Source: Zetaproteobacteria bacterium CG_4_9_14_3_um_filter_54_145 (GTDB lineage: Bacteria; Pseudomonadota; Zetaproteobacteria; Mariprofundales; Mariprofundaceae). From it: a stretch of DNA of 43,388 bases. Position 1 is the first letter of the stretch, and the number at the start of each line of letters is the position of its first letter. The stretch is taken from NCBI GenBank assembly GCA_002791575.1, contig PFXI01000042.1, positions 1-43,388 on the forward strand, written 5' to 3'. Both the position numbers and the translations under genes were made by a program. Below the pieces are notes generated by a model. It was given only the letters and a program-made list of their open reading frames with translations. It had not been told where the DNA came from and did no database searches. Of this stretch, positions 34,064-43,351 are shown in pieces.

Positions 34064-35497
34064 ATGTCAAACACAGACCGAAGAAGCCATACACAAGTCT
34101 CTGCCCTGTTTGCCTCTGCCAGCAACCATATGCATGCCTCTGTGGATATAGCCGAGATGTTGCAAGTCGGTGTTTTGACGGCCACACAGCTGGTGCATGC
34201 CAAAGCCGGCACAGCAGCACTGCTGATTGATGGCCGCCTGGCCTTTTCGGAGTACCTGCAGGAGATGGTCTGGCACCCTCTGCAGTGCAGATTTGGCAGT
34301 GAGGTCAGCTGGGTAGGCGATCTGATTGCACACCAGACCGCCTTCATCATGACCGACCCGGATGAAATAAAGGGTTTTGACGAGCAGACCGGGCACTGCC
34401 TGCCACAGGCCGAAGAGCTCGCAGTCGTGCCGGTCATCGGTAAAAATCATGAGCTGCTTGCCTGCCTGCTGCTGTTCGCGAAAACAGGGCAAACATTTGA
34501 AGGTAGTGATACCCTGCTGCTGCAACAACTGGCATCGATGATGTCCGTTGCCATTGAAAATGGCATTCAGCAATCTGCAAATCGAAGGGTTGAGGCTGAT
34601 CTGGAAAAATCAGTGGCAACCTATCGTACGCTTGTGGAGCAAATCCCCGCCATCACCTATATCGCCACGCTGGATCGCAGCCGCATCCTGTTTGTCAGCC
34701 CGCAGGTTGAAGATATTCTGGGTTATCGCCAGGATGACTTTCTGGCCAATCAGCAGATATGGTCGCAACAGATTCACCCGGATGATCGGGAGCGTGTGCT
34801 CAATGAAGTGCGCCAGAGCCTGAAAGATAATATCCCGTTTCATGCCGAATACAGAATATGCTCTAAAGATGGCAGAGATATCTGGGTAAAAGATGCAGCG
34901 GCTACCGTGCGTGATCACGATCATGACCTCTACCTGCAGGGTGTTGTCTACGATATCAGTGAGCGCAAGGTGTACGAAAAGAAGCTGATGATGATGGCCC
35001 ATTTCGATCATCTGACCGGACTTGCCAACAGGGCGCTGTTTCATGACCGGCTTGGCCAGATTATTGCGCAATCCAAGCGCCACGATAAAAAATTTGCCGT
35101 CCTCTATCTCGATCTGGATGGATTCAAGGCCGTCAATGACCAACTCGGTCATCAGGCCGGCGATGATCTGCTGGTCAAGGCCGGGCACCGCCTGCAAGCC
35201 CAGGTGCGCGAGGTGGATACGGTTGCCCGCATGGGCGGCGATGAGTTCACCATTATTCTCGAAGATATACATTCACATGCAACTGTTGAATTGGTTGCCA
35301 ATAAACTGGTGGAGGCGATCGCCGCACCGTATGAGCATATCGGTCCGGAACTGAGTGTGAGCATGAGCATGGGTATTGCCATTTATCCGGACGACAGCAC
35401 CAGTGCGGAGATATTAGTTACAGCGGCGGATAATGCCATGTACAGGGCGAAACAGAGTGGCAAGAATCGCCACTGCTTCCATCAGGGCAGTGATTAA
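34064..35497 (+). CDS. GAF-PAS-GGDEF diguanylate cyclase
   Basis: This is a 477-residue cytoplasmic signalling protein: GAF domain (about 15-170), PAS with PAC (about 185-305, 'RILFVSPQVEDILGYRQDDF' and 'YLQGVVYDISERKVYE'), and a GGDEF domain (about 315-475). The active loop MGGDEF is intact, and an inhibitory RxxD site (REVD) lies five residues before it. It should make cyclic di-GMP and be product-inhibited. There is no membrane segment, so the signal is probably cytoplasmic. A strong GGAAGGAGG ribosome site precedes the start. The stop overlaps the convergent small gene (TTAA). Confidence 0.94.
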   Translation: MSNTDRRSHTQVSALFASASNHMHASVDIAEMLQVGVLTATQLVHAKAGTAALLIDGRLAFSEYLQEMVWHPLQCRFGSEVSWVGDLIAHQTAFIMTDPDEIKGFDEQTGHCLPQAEELAVVPVIGKNHELLACLLLFAKTGQTFEGSDTLLLQQLASMMSVAIENGIQQSANRRVEADLEKSVATYRTLVEQIPAITYIATLDRSRILFVSPQVEDILGYRQDDFLANQQIWSQQIHPDDRERVLNEVRQSLKDNIPFHAEYRICSKDGRDIWVKDAAATVRDHDHDLYLQGVVYDISERKVYEKKLMMMAHFDHLTGLANRALFHDRLGQIIAQSKRHDKKFAVLYLDLDGFKAVNDQLGHQAGDDLLVKAGHRLQAQVREVDTVARMGGDEFTIILEDIHSHATVELVANKLVEAIAAPYEHIGPELSVSMSMGIAIYPDDSTSAEILVTAADNAMYRAKQSGKNRHCFHQGSD

Positions 35498-35721
35498 ACG
35501 CTGCGTCCGCCCTTCTGGTTGTAGAGATCCATCAATCTGGACTCCATATTCTGGTCGCCTGTGCTCTGCATGGCCTGACGTGCTTCAGCAGAGATAGAGG
35601 TTTGATCCGGCCTGGGCGCCGCCGCTTGCTTGCCGGCTGCAGCCTTGGCAGGCGCAGCTTGCTGAGTCTGTTGAAGCAGACGCGAAATGAAACCATCAGC
35701 GGGCGAAACGGTAAGTGCCAC
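35494..35721 (-). CDS. Small hypothetical protein, convergent with the cyclase gene
   Basis: This is a 75-residue protein of unknown function with an Ala/Gln/Pro-rich middle (about 20-40) and a more conserved-looking end ('SISAEARQAMQ', 'MESRLMDLYNQKGG'). The SxxAR pattern resembles short proteins linked to motility in some genera, but this is weak. The GTG at 35721 is preferred over an ATG 18 codons upstream, because the sequence AAAGAGGAG six bases before it is a textbook ribosome site. Read as protein, that same stretch would be KEEL. The stop overlaps the stop of the opposite gene. Confidence 0.65.
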   Translation of the reverse strand: MALTVSPADGFISRLLQQTQQAAPAKAAAGKQAAAPRPDQTSISAEARQAMQSTGDQNMESRLMDLYNQKGGRSV

Positions 35722-35835
35722 AATCAACTCCTCTTTGACGTATTGTTGAAAACCCGGTGCGTAAGGTTCCCACACTTGTATACATCGGTTGAGGATTGCC
35801 CGACTTTAGAAAAAAGATTTGATCGGGTATGCGAC

Positions 35836-36511
35836 TCAATACCAGCCATGCTCCCTGAACGATAGTACATCTCTGCCGGCAATCAGGAAATGATCGAGGA
35901 TTTTCAGCTCCAGGGGCTGGCAGGCTTCGGCCATGCGACGGGTTAGCTCAATATCCTCGGCACTGGCACGGGCTGTGCCGCCCGGATGATTGTGAAACAG
36001 GATCATCCCTCTGGCATCAAGCTCCAATGCTCGCTTCATCAGATTGCGCGGATAGACGGCCGTTCGATCCACTGTACCTTCAAACAGGATTTTTGTCGAT
36101 CAGCAGCCGGTGCTGCTGATCGACAAAAATAGCACCTAAACACTCCATACCCCTGCCCTGAACCAGCAAACGCAGATAGGCACTGACCCGCTCGGGTCGA
36201 TCGAAGAGCTGCCTGCCCGGCAGGTCGGAGGCGAGGTAGCGCACCTCCACCTGGCGGATCAGCGACAGAAACAACGCGCCGCCCTCACCGATGCCCTGCA
36301 CCTGCTTCAATTCGGCAGATTGTGCATCAAATACACCGGCCAGCGTCTTGAACTGTTTGAGCAGCCGCTTGGCCAGCGGCTTCACATCTATACGCGGCAG
36401 CGCGTAGCTCAACAGCAACTCCAGCACTTCATAATCATGAAAGCCGTCAAATCCACGTTGTGCAAATCGATCCCTGAGTCGCTGGCGATGTCCCCTGATG
36501 CTCTCATCCAT
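35836..36511 (-). pseudogene. radC: radC (JAB-domain DNA repair-like protein), frameshifted
   Basis: The first part (36511 to about 36090) encodes 'MDESIRGHRQRLRDRFAQRG' to 'FVDQQHRLLIDK'. The second part, one base out of frame, gives 'ILFEGTVDRTAVYPRNL', then 'HNHPGGTARASAEDIE' with the JAMM His-x-His and Asp. Removing a single A from the A5 run at 36090-36094 (T run on the plus strand) restores one 224-residue RadC of normal length. As written, translation stops shortly after the run, before the metal-binding motif. It is either a true pseudogene, a phase-variable site or a sequencing error. Divergent from the dehydrogenase gene. Confidence 0.88.
36089..36130. repeat. Perfect 18-bp palindrome at the radC frameshift
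   Basis: ATTTTTGTCGATCAGCAG (36089-36106), loop CCGGTG (36107-36112), CTGCTGATCGACAAAAAT (36113-36130). Both arms lie in the coding sequence (FVDQQ...LLIDK). The extra base that shifts the radC frame is the one that makes the T5/A5 ends match. Confidence 0.9.
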
Positions 36512-36622
36512 ACGCTTATCAAAGCTAAAAAAAGCATCTGAGTCAAACGCACCGGCTGACAGACAGCACTCCTTGCAGCGGAGTGTTCGACAGACACCGA
36601 CAGGCGTGGTTAAACTGTAGCC

Positions 36623-39600
36623 ATGCGCCACCTTCGCCGACAACTCATCGACCTGCTTGATCAGGCACGCCTGCAGCATGGTATGGATCACATTCAGCCC
36701 AGACTGATGGCAGCACTCGTGCAGGATTTTTATGCCCTGCTGCCAAAAGGCAAAACAAAACGCATCACCATGCGTGCACGCACACTCACTCACGGTGATC
36801 TGCACCGCCATATATTCACCATCCGCTGTCCCGATCAGGCCTTTTATCTGGATGCCATCAAGAGTTATCTGCTGCGTCAGGGGATCCAGCCGATAGGCCA
36901 GCAGACCATGGTGGCACGCATGCCCTGCGGTCCCGATGGCTGTGCGCTGGAACTGCATAACCCGGATATCCATGACGAAGACAACTTCATGTTTATCGCC
37001 ATTCATATTTCCGCCACGCTTACCCCGGCCGCCGAGCCGCTCAGTCTGGATATGCGGGCAATCCTGAAGGCTGTTGATCTCTCTGTGCAGGACTTTGCAG
37101 AGATGCGCACACAGATCGCCCAGCATGTGGCGCGTCTGATGCCGGAGAAGCCCGATGCTGCCGCCCTGCTCGACTGGATCAATGACAATCACTACCTCTA
37201 TTTCGGCCTCACCCAGAAGGACAAACGGCTGGGCCTGATGCGTAACAGGAAAGTGCTCGGGCGGGTCGTCCCCGGCCTGCTCGAAGAGGTTGAAGCATGT
37301 GAAATGGCAGTAGAGCCAGGTATCGAATGGCTGAACCTCGCCGCCTGCCAGCACTATCTGTACAGCGCTGCCAGCATCGAAGTGGTGCGCGTATGCTGGA
37401 CCGGTTCAGGCGGAGAGCTTGATCAGGCACTGATTATCGGACACTTCTCGCGCAGTGCCAGCTTTGCCAATGCCAGCTACCTGCCCATCATGGCAGCGCG
37501 CTGGCGCACGCTGGCAAATGATCAGCTGTTGCGACACTCCGCCTTTTATCGCCGTGAGGTGCGCACACTGTTTGATCGCATGCCCAAGCGCATCCTGCTG
37601 GCAACCCGGCCGGAGGACTGGCTGCTGCCGCTAAAGGGCATTATCGATCTGGCTGATCCACTGCAACTGGTCACCAGCATCCTGCCGTCGGTGCATGGCA
37701 ACCTGGACTCCCTGCTGGTCACCATTGCCACCAAACGCTTCGGGCCGGTTGTGATGCAGCGTGTCATGGATACGCTGGCCGCGGCCGGTATACCGACGCA
37801 CGGTTATGAATCATTCGGCATCGGTCCGCACCGCATTATCCTGATCGGTATTGAACGCACACATCAGGAGATCGAAGCTGCAACACTCAACAACCAGATC
37901 CGTCGCTGCATCGTATTCTGGAAGGATCTGGCCAAGGCGGAAGTACTGCGCCATGCCGCAACGCTGAATATCCCCGAGACACTGCAGGAGCTGGAGCAGA
38001 TACCATCGCTCTATCAGGATCTGTTTGCGCCGGCCCAGTTCACCCGCGATGTCAAAATGCGCCAGCGCCTGCTGGCTAACGCACGCACATGCGTCCACAT
38101 CAGCCAGAAGGCTTCGCTTGCCGATATTGTCGAGCTCTATATCTACTCGCTTGAGCAGCCGTCGCTGGGGAAACTGGTCGATATCCTGCGTCTGTTTGCA
38201 CTGGATCCGATACAGGAGTCACTCGTCCCTTTCGGCAGCGCACCGGACTGTGCTGAAAACCCGGGATACGGCTGCATCCACATCTCGGCCCTGACCTGTC
38301 GCGCCCCCCGCCATCTGGACCGTGAGGATATCCAGCGTCTGCAGCGGGGCCTGACACTGGTACTCAACGGTGAAGCCGACCACGATGCCGTCAATGCCCT
38401 GATGATCGCTGCGGCTCTGGATATTGATGAGCTGGCCATACTGATCACGCTGCGCAATCATCTGGTACAGCTATTACCCGATGCAGCCCTGTTGCCGTTG
38501 ACGGACATGATGCTGCGCCATGCAGAAGTAAGCCGCTGCCTGCAGCGCCTGTTTGCCGCCCGTCATCTGCCCGACATGCCCGACAGCTTCCTCGCTGAAA
38601 CACGCAGCAGCTTCCATCAGGCCATGCAGCATGTTGCCAGCCTGACCGATGATCGCTGGTTCAGGATGCTGGCCGAGCTGGTTGAAGCCGGCCTCAGAAC
38701 CAATGCCTTCATCCGTGAGCGGGGCGAGCCGATCGCCATTAAAATCGATACCAAACGGCTGCCCTTTGTACGTCATCCGCTGCCATGGCGGGAAATTTTT
38801 ATCCACGGCGTGCAGGTGGAGGGCACGCATCTGCGTGCAGGCCCCATTGCCCGTGGCGGCATCCGCTACTCTGACCGGCCTGCCGATTTCCGCACCGAAG
38901 TGCTGGAGTTGATGAGTACGCAAACCATCAAGAACGGACAGATTGTACCCACAGGCTCCAAGGGCGGCTTTGTCATTCGCGGAGGTCAGGGGCCTGCCTT
39001 TATTCTGCAACAGTATCACAGCTTCATCCGTACACTGCTCGCCCTGACCGATAATCTGGTCGATGGCGTGCTGCAACCGCCCGAAGGTATGCGCATAGCC
39101 GAGAACGATGCCAACGACCCCTATCTGGTTGTGGCGGCAGACAAGGGTACGGCCAGCTTCTCCAATGATGCCAATAACGAAGCGCAGGCTGCCGGCTTCT
39201 GGCTGGATGACGCATTTGCCAGTGGCGGACGCCATGGTTACGACCACAAGGTTGTCGGTATCACCGCACGCGGCGCATGGATTTGTGCCACGCATCTGTT
39301 CGCCAGGCTGGGCCTTGATGCCTGCGCCGATGCGATCAGCTGTGTCGGCATTGGTGATATGGGCGGTGATGTATTCGGTAACGGCATGCTGCTCAACCCG
39401 GCGCTGCGCCTGGTGGCTGCATTCAACCATCGGCATATCTTTCTCGACCCGGAACCGGATGCCGCAAAAGCATTCAGCGAGCGCCAACGGCTGTTTACCG
39501 CCGGTCCCGCTGCCGGCGGCTGGGATGCCTATGACCCCCGTGCCATCAGCAACGGCGGCGGCGTATTCGAACGCAGTTCCAAACAGATCACACTCTCTGC

Positions 39601-41185
39601 CGGCATGCGCAGCGTGCTCGGTATTACGGATGAGGCATTGGCAGGCGAGGCACTGATTCGCGCCATCCTTACCGCTCCCGTTGACCTGTTGTATAACGGC
39701 GGCATCGGCACCTATGTCAAGGCAAGTAGCGAAAGCCATGCCCAGGCCAGCGATCCGGCCAATAGTGCTGTACGCGTGAATGCTGCCGATCTGCGCTGCA
39801 GGGTGATCTGCGAAGGTGGCAATCTCGGCTTTACCCAGAAGGCGCGCATTGAATATGCACAGGCCGGCGGCCTGATCAATACCGATGCCATGGACAACTC
39901 CGCCGGTGTCGATATGTCCGATCATGAGGTGAACCTGAAAATCCTGTTCAATGTGGCGGCCGTGCGTATGCCACATGGCAAGCGCAACCGCCTGCTGGTA
40001 CAACTAACCGGGGCAGTTACCGAGCAGTGCCTGGCCGACAATCTACTGCAATCACGCGCGCTGACGCTGGCCGAGCTTGATGTCGAGCTCTATCCACCGC
40101 GTATGCAGCGGCTGCGCGACGGTCTGGCCAATCAGGGCTGGCTGGATGAAGCGGTTGCCCCCGGCATTTATGACAATGCACTACTGCACCTGCGTCCGCA
40201 GCTCGCCATACTGCTGGGTCAGGAGAAAAACAGGATTCACGCGCGCCTCTCCGCAACCGGCTTTGATGCCAGCAGCGCATTCAGTGAACAGGCCTTGCTC
40301 GACTATTTTCCGGCTGCCCTGCAGCGTAAATTCGCTGCTGCCTTTTCAACCCACCCGCTGAGCAATGAAATTATCAATACGCAGGTAACCAATCATATCG
40401 TCAATCACCTGGGTCTGTGCGCGATCCATCATCTGGAAACACTGATCAACGCCTCAACCGGCAACATTGTTGAGGCGCTGCTGATTGCCGAGAAACTGCT
40501 CGATACAGCAGCGCTGCGCGAAGCGATCTGGCATGAGGTGACGGATGTGGAGCAGGCTGTCCGGCTTCAGCACGGGCTGCAGGAGTCACAGATGCTGTTT
40601 GCCGAAAACCTGTTGCGCCTGTGCCCGGTTGAACAGCTGGATCAGGCGTGGCTCAGTGCACAACAACGCGGGCTGCACCACTTCCGTCAACGCATGGCGG
40701 CCGATATAACCATTGATGATACCCTTGCATCATCAGGTCTGACGGACGGCCACCTTCGCCATCTGGCCATGATGCCGCAACTGGCTCAGTCAGCCTGCGC
40801 CGTGCACCTGGCCTCGTCGATGCATATCAGCCTGAGCCGTTGCCTGAGTGCCAGCAGGGCGTGTCTGTCCCTGCTGCCGTTTGACGAAATGGAGCAACCG
40901 CTTCGCTCTCCCGAATGGGCTGATGATGATGCGCATAATCTGCGCCGTGAGTGGCTGCACCGGCTGACTCTGCTGCAGAGCCGTGCCATTGCCCAACTGC
41001 TGAACAGGCCCGGCAACCAGTTTGATACGCTTGCCGCCAGTTTGTGGAAGCAGCATCCCTACTGGCAGGAGATTGAAACGTTCCAGCAGCAGATCAATGA
41101 TCCGAATGCTTCTCAGGAGGCCCGCCGCATGCGCCTGATGCTGGCTTTAACGCGCCTGGAGGCAATTGTCGATAATCAGGGCTAG
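36623..41185 (+). CDS. gdhB: NAD-specific glutamate dehydrogenase, large (GDH-180-like) type
   Basis: This is a 1,520-residue cytoplasmic enzyme that oxidises glutamate to 2-oxoglutarate and ammonia with NAD. The long N-terminal half carries ACT-like regulatory domains. The catalytic part (from about residue 735) shows 'PIARGGIRYSDRPADFR', 'QTIKNGQIVPTGSKGGFV' with the conserved lysines, 'DKGTASFSNDANNEA', 'VGIGDMGGDVFGNGM' (nucleotide fold) and 'CEGGNLGFTQKARIEYA'. The length is slightly below the usual ~1,600; the start at 36623 is the first good ATG. It is a lone gene and ends in an inverted repeat shared with the convergent glycosyltransferase. Confidence 0.95.
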   Translation: MRHLRRQLIDLLDQARLQHGMDHIQPRLMAALVQDFYALLPKGKTKRITMRARTLTHGDLHRHIFTIRCPDQAFYLDAIKSYLLRQGIQPIGQQTMVARMPCGPDGCALELHNPDIHDEDNFMFIAIHISATLTPAAEPLSLDMRAILKAVDLSVQDFAEMRTQIAQHVARLMPEKPDAAALLDWINDNHYLYFGLTQKDKRLGLMRNRKVLGRVVPGLLEEVEACEMAVEPGIEWLNLAACQHYLYSAASIEVVRVCWTGSGGELDQALIIGHFSRSASFANASYLPIMAARWRTLANDQLLRHSAFYRREVRTLFDRMPKRILLATRPEDWLLPLKGIIDLADPLQLVTSILPSVHGNLDSLLVTIATKRFGPVVMQRVMDTLAAAGIPTHGYESFGIGPHRIILIGIERTHQEIEAATLNNQIRRCIVFWKDLAKAEVLRHAATLNIPETLQELEQIPSLYQDLFAPAQFTRDVKMRQRLLANARTCVHISQKASLADIVELYIYSLEQPSLGKLVDILRLFALDPIQESLVPFGSAPDCAENPGYGCIHISALTCRAPRHLDREDIQRLQRGLTLVLNGEADHDAVNALMIAAALDIDELAILITLRNHLVQLLPDAALLPLTDMMLRHAEVSRCLQRLFAARHLPDMPDSFLAETRSSFHQAMQHVASLTDDRWFRMLAELVEAGLRTNAFIRERGEPIAIKIDTKRLPFVRHPLPWREIFIHGVQVEGTHLRAGPIARGGIRYSDRPADFRTEVLELMSTQTIKNGQIVPTGSKGGFVIRGGQGPAFILQQYHSFIRTLLALTDNLVDGVLQPPEGMRIAENDANDPYLVVAADKGTASFSNDANNEAQAAGFWLDDAFASGGRHGYDHKVVGITARGAWICATHLFARLGLDACADAISCVGIGDMGGDVFGNGMLLNPALRLVAAFNHRHIFLDPEPDAAKAFSERQRLFTAGPAAGGWDAYDPRAISNGGGVFERSSKQITLSAGMRSVLGITDEALAGEALIRAILTAPVDLLYNGGIGTYVKASSESHAQASDPANSAVRVNAADLRCRVICEGGNLGFTQKARIEYAQAGGLINTDAMDNSAGVDMSDHEVNLKILFNVAAVRMPHGKRNRLLVQLTGAVTEQCLADNLLQSRALTLAELDVELYPPRMQRLRDGLANQGWLDEAVAPGIYDNALLHLRPQLAILLGQEKNRIHARLSATGFDASSAFSEQALLDYFPAALQRKFAAAFSTHPLSNEIINTQVTNHIVNHLGLCAIHHLETLINASTGNIVEALLIAEKLLDTAALREAIWHEVTDVEQAVRLQHGLQESQMLFAENLLRLCPVEQLDQAWLSAQQRGLHHFRQRMAADITIDDTLASSGLTDGHLRHLAMMPQLAQSACAVHLASSMHISLSRCLSASRACLSLLPFDEMEQPLRSPEWADDDAHNLRREWLHRLTLLQSRAIAQLLNRPGNQFDTLAASLWKQHPYWQEIETFQQQINDPNASQEARRMRLMLALTRLEAIVDNQG

Positions 41186-41267
41186 GAGTCTGTCGGACTT
41201 TGGGTGATCGTAGCGAGCAGGAGCAGCTTGCCAAGTAGACTTCTCCTAAGTCCGACAGACTCCTAGC
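41181..41267. terminator. 20-bp perfect inverted repeat between two convergent genes
   Basis: GCTAGGAGTCTGTCGGACTT (41181-41200) is exactly complementary to 41248-41267, with a 47-base loop. Both convergent stop codons, of gdhB and the glycosyltransferase, lie in its arms. It could act as a bidirectional terminator or mRNA end-protector. The arms and the small size also suggest a REP- or MITE-like repeat. Confidence 0.6.
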
Positions 41268-42513
41268 TGTTCTTAGCCTCAATCCAGCGCGACATAAACT
41301 CCGTGCTGCGCTGGTGATGATGGCGCAACATCATGCCGGTAAAGTTATGCAGCCGGTGCTGACGCAGTCCCCCCCTGATGGCGGTGATGCGGGCAATCAG
41401 CTCGCGACCGTTGCGCTCGCCATCGAACAGCCTGCGCACAATGGCATGGCCCTGCTCACGCGCTGCCAGCCAGGCTGACTCATCGCCATAGAGTGATACG
41501 GCGGCAGCGGCAAAAGCTTCAGCATCATCGGCTACCGCGCCACTCCATGGTAGCCCCCCGCACATCCCTTCCACACCGATGCTGGTTGTAACATTCGCTG
41601 TGCCATTGAGCATCGCATCGGCAAGCTTGGTCTTGATACCGGCACCAAAGCGCAACGGCGCCAGACAGATGCGCGCGCTCTGCATGACCCTGTGCACATC
41701 ATCTGCGCGGCCGAGCACCCGGAATCCTGTTTTGCTATCGTTGAGCGCCGTGACTGCGGGCGGCGTGTAAGCACCATAAATATGCAGCTCCGCATCGGGC
41801 AGTGCGCGCCTGATCAGCGGCCATATCTGCTCTTTCAACCAGCGTACTGCATCGAGATTCGGCGCATGGCGAAAATTGCCAATAGTGACAAAGTGTTGGC
41901 GCGCATCAAAAGCGGGCGTTGGCCGGCCAATATCCGCCTGATCAAACATGAAGGGGGAGCAGTGCAGCAGGCCCGGACTCACTGCAAAGTGCTCTATCAG
42001 CAACGCCATCTCGTAATCGGAGACCAGAATGGAGAGATCCGATCGCAGCAGTGCAGCGATCTCACGCAGCGCCAGATCGCTGTGTAGCTCTTCTGTTGCC
42101 AGCCCTTGTACGACACTGCGGCTGACTTTAAAACTGTTCTGCCGCGCCTGACGCAGGCAGTGCAGATCGATGGTTTCGACAATACGCATCGCGGCCGGGC
42201 AGGCCTTTTCCACCCGCCAGCCGAACTGCTCCTCCATGGTAAAGCGGTCGAAGAGCACGATATCGGGATTTAAATCGGCAACAAAGCCATCAAAGCTGCT
42301 GTCATTCACGGCAATGTCGGCACAAATGATGCCGAGCTCCCGCAAATCGAACGAATAGTCGTTCGGCGCTGCCGTCGATGCATAGGTGAGCTGCCAGCCC
42401 TGCTGCACGAAAAGGCGGGCAAGCTCCAGCATGCGCAGCCCCGCACCCGAAGAGGCCGGTTCCGGCCAGTGACTGCCGATCATTAATACGCGCGTATCTG
42501 CTGCTGATTCCAT
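41263..42513 (-). CDS. Glycosyltransferase (GT4-like, GT-B fold)
   Basis: This is a 416-residue protein. The N-terminal domain has 'VLMIGSHWPEPASSGAGLRMLELARLF' (acceptor side, split over about 9-35). The C-terminal donor domain has 'FVTIGNFRHAPNLDAVRWL', 'LHIYGAYTPPAV' and 'CLAPLRFGAGIKTKLADAML', where the E of the usual EX7E motif is replaced or shifted. It is close to GT1/GT4 family proteins of cell-surface sugar synthesis. Cytoplasmic. The DUF5672 gene upstream on the same strand is also sugar-transferase-like, so this edge may be part of a surface-polysaccharide locus that continues outside. Confidence 0.82.
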   Translation of the reverse strand: MESAADTRVLMIGSHWPEPASSGAGLRMLELARLFVQQGWQLTYASTAAPNDYSFDLRELGIICADIAVNDSSFDGFVADLNPDIVLFDRFTMEEQFGWRVEKACPAAMRIVETIDLHCLRQARQNSFKVSRSVVQGLATEELHSDLALREIAALLRSDLSILVSDYEMALLIEHFAVSPGLLHCSPFMFDQADIGRPTPAFDARQHFVTIGNFRHAPNLDAVRWLKEQIWPLIRRALPDAELHIYGAYTPPAVTALNDSKTGFRVLGRADDVHRVMQSARICLAPLRFGAGIKTKLADAMLNGTANVTTSIGVEGMCGGLPWSGAVADDAEAFAAAAVSLYGDESAWLAAREQGHAIVRRLFDGERNGRELIARITAIRGGLRQHRLHNFTGMMLRHHHQRSTEFMSRWIEAKNS

Positions 42514-42657
42514 TGCTCCATAACAGCAGCGGAAAGCGTGGTGGTCAACCGGTATATCGCCTGATTAGGAAATGCACATGCGTTTAGTCATGCAGGATGA
42601 TGGAGGGCTCCATGTATCGAAAGCATTCACTCACCCTCCTGCCACGTCCTGCGGGAA

Positions 42658-43298
42658 TCACAGGGTGTTAACTTCTTCGATTTTATAACCCTTGGAAGCC
42701 AATACTGGCCGCCAGAATTCAATATCGTAACGTTCCCATGCATGGCATCCAAATGGCAACTGACGCCCGTTCAGCTCATAGCAACGTCTGGGCTCCAGCT
42801 CAAAGGAGAAACGCAACGCCGTTTCCATATCCGCAACCCGAAAGCGTGGATACAGGGAGGAGCCTGCACATGACCAGAAGGTGTCTTCATTATACTCCCA
42901 TCTGCCGGCAAAGTAGGCGAGATACTTCGATATGCGACGAAAAGAGCTCACCTTGCGCAATGAGAAACCGCCATTACCGACACTATATTCTCTGGTCGGC
43001 AGGAACCGGCCGACCCAGCGAGCCCATGCAGGAAACAGGCTCGATATTTTGAAATTCCTGATGATATAGGTCCCGAACCACGGCGCACCAATATAGTCAT
43101 ATCCGGCATGGCACCAGTAATCCAGTTCATCAGAAAAGGCGAAAGCATCCAGCTGATTCATCAGGATGTACTCGAAGCCGGAAAATGCATCATAAAATTC
43201 AGGCGATAGCATCAACCTGTTATAGGTACCAGTAGAGGCAAAGCATTGATCATCAAAACGTATCAAATCAAAAGTACAGCCGCTAAGGCTATCTATTT
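42658..43298 (-). pseudogene. DUF5672 protein gene, 5' end cut off by the terminal repeat
   Basis: The frame encodes about 210 residues of a DUF5672 (glycosyltransferase-like) protein: 'FDLIRFDDQCFASTGTYNRL', 'FEYILMNQLDAFAFSDEL', 'GYDYIGAPWF', 'VGNGGFSLRKV' and 'LPFGCHAWERYD'. The family normally has another ~60-80 residues before this. Reading upstream, the frame meets a TGA at 43306-43308, inside the 53-bp repeat that starts at 43299. The N-terminus has therefore been replaced by the repeat. A TTG at 43266 could start a 202-residue remnant. It is likely non-functional. Confidence 0.75.
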
Positions 43299-43351
43299 TG
43301 GCGCTTCACGAAGTTGTGTGGGTAAAATCTAAGAATCAGCTATATTTGGTT
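43299..43351. repeat. 53-bp terminal inverted repeat, right copy
   Basis: Exact reverse complement of 40-92. Its left edge coincides with the point where the DUF5672 gene is broken, which supports a mobile-element end reaching out of the window to the right. Confidence 0.85.

Noticed and set aside
35836-37354. Reading the two radC pieces as two separate genes, the first with a long upstream extension
   Set aside because: The extension above 36511 is antisense to the dehydrogenase gene, and the two pieces join into one normal RadC when one base is removed.
38474-40003. Long minus-strand open frame opposite the glutamate dehydrogenase gene (509 codons)
   Set aside because: Antisense to the conserved catalytic region of a clear gene; composition follows from that gene's codon bias.
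40-43351. Phage-type terminal redundancy or circular-contig overlap
   Set aside because: The terminal repeats are inverted, not direct, and there are no phage structural genes.
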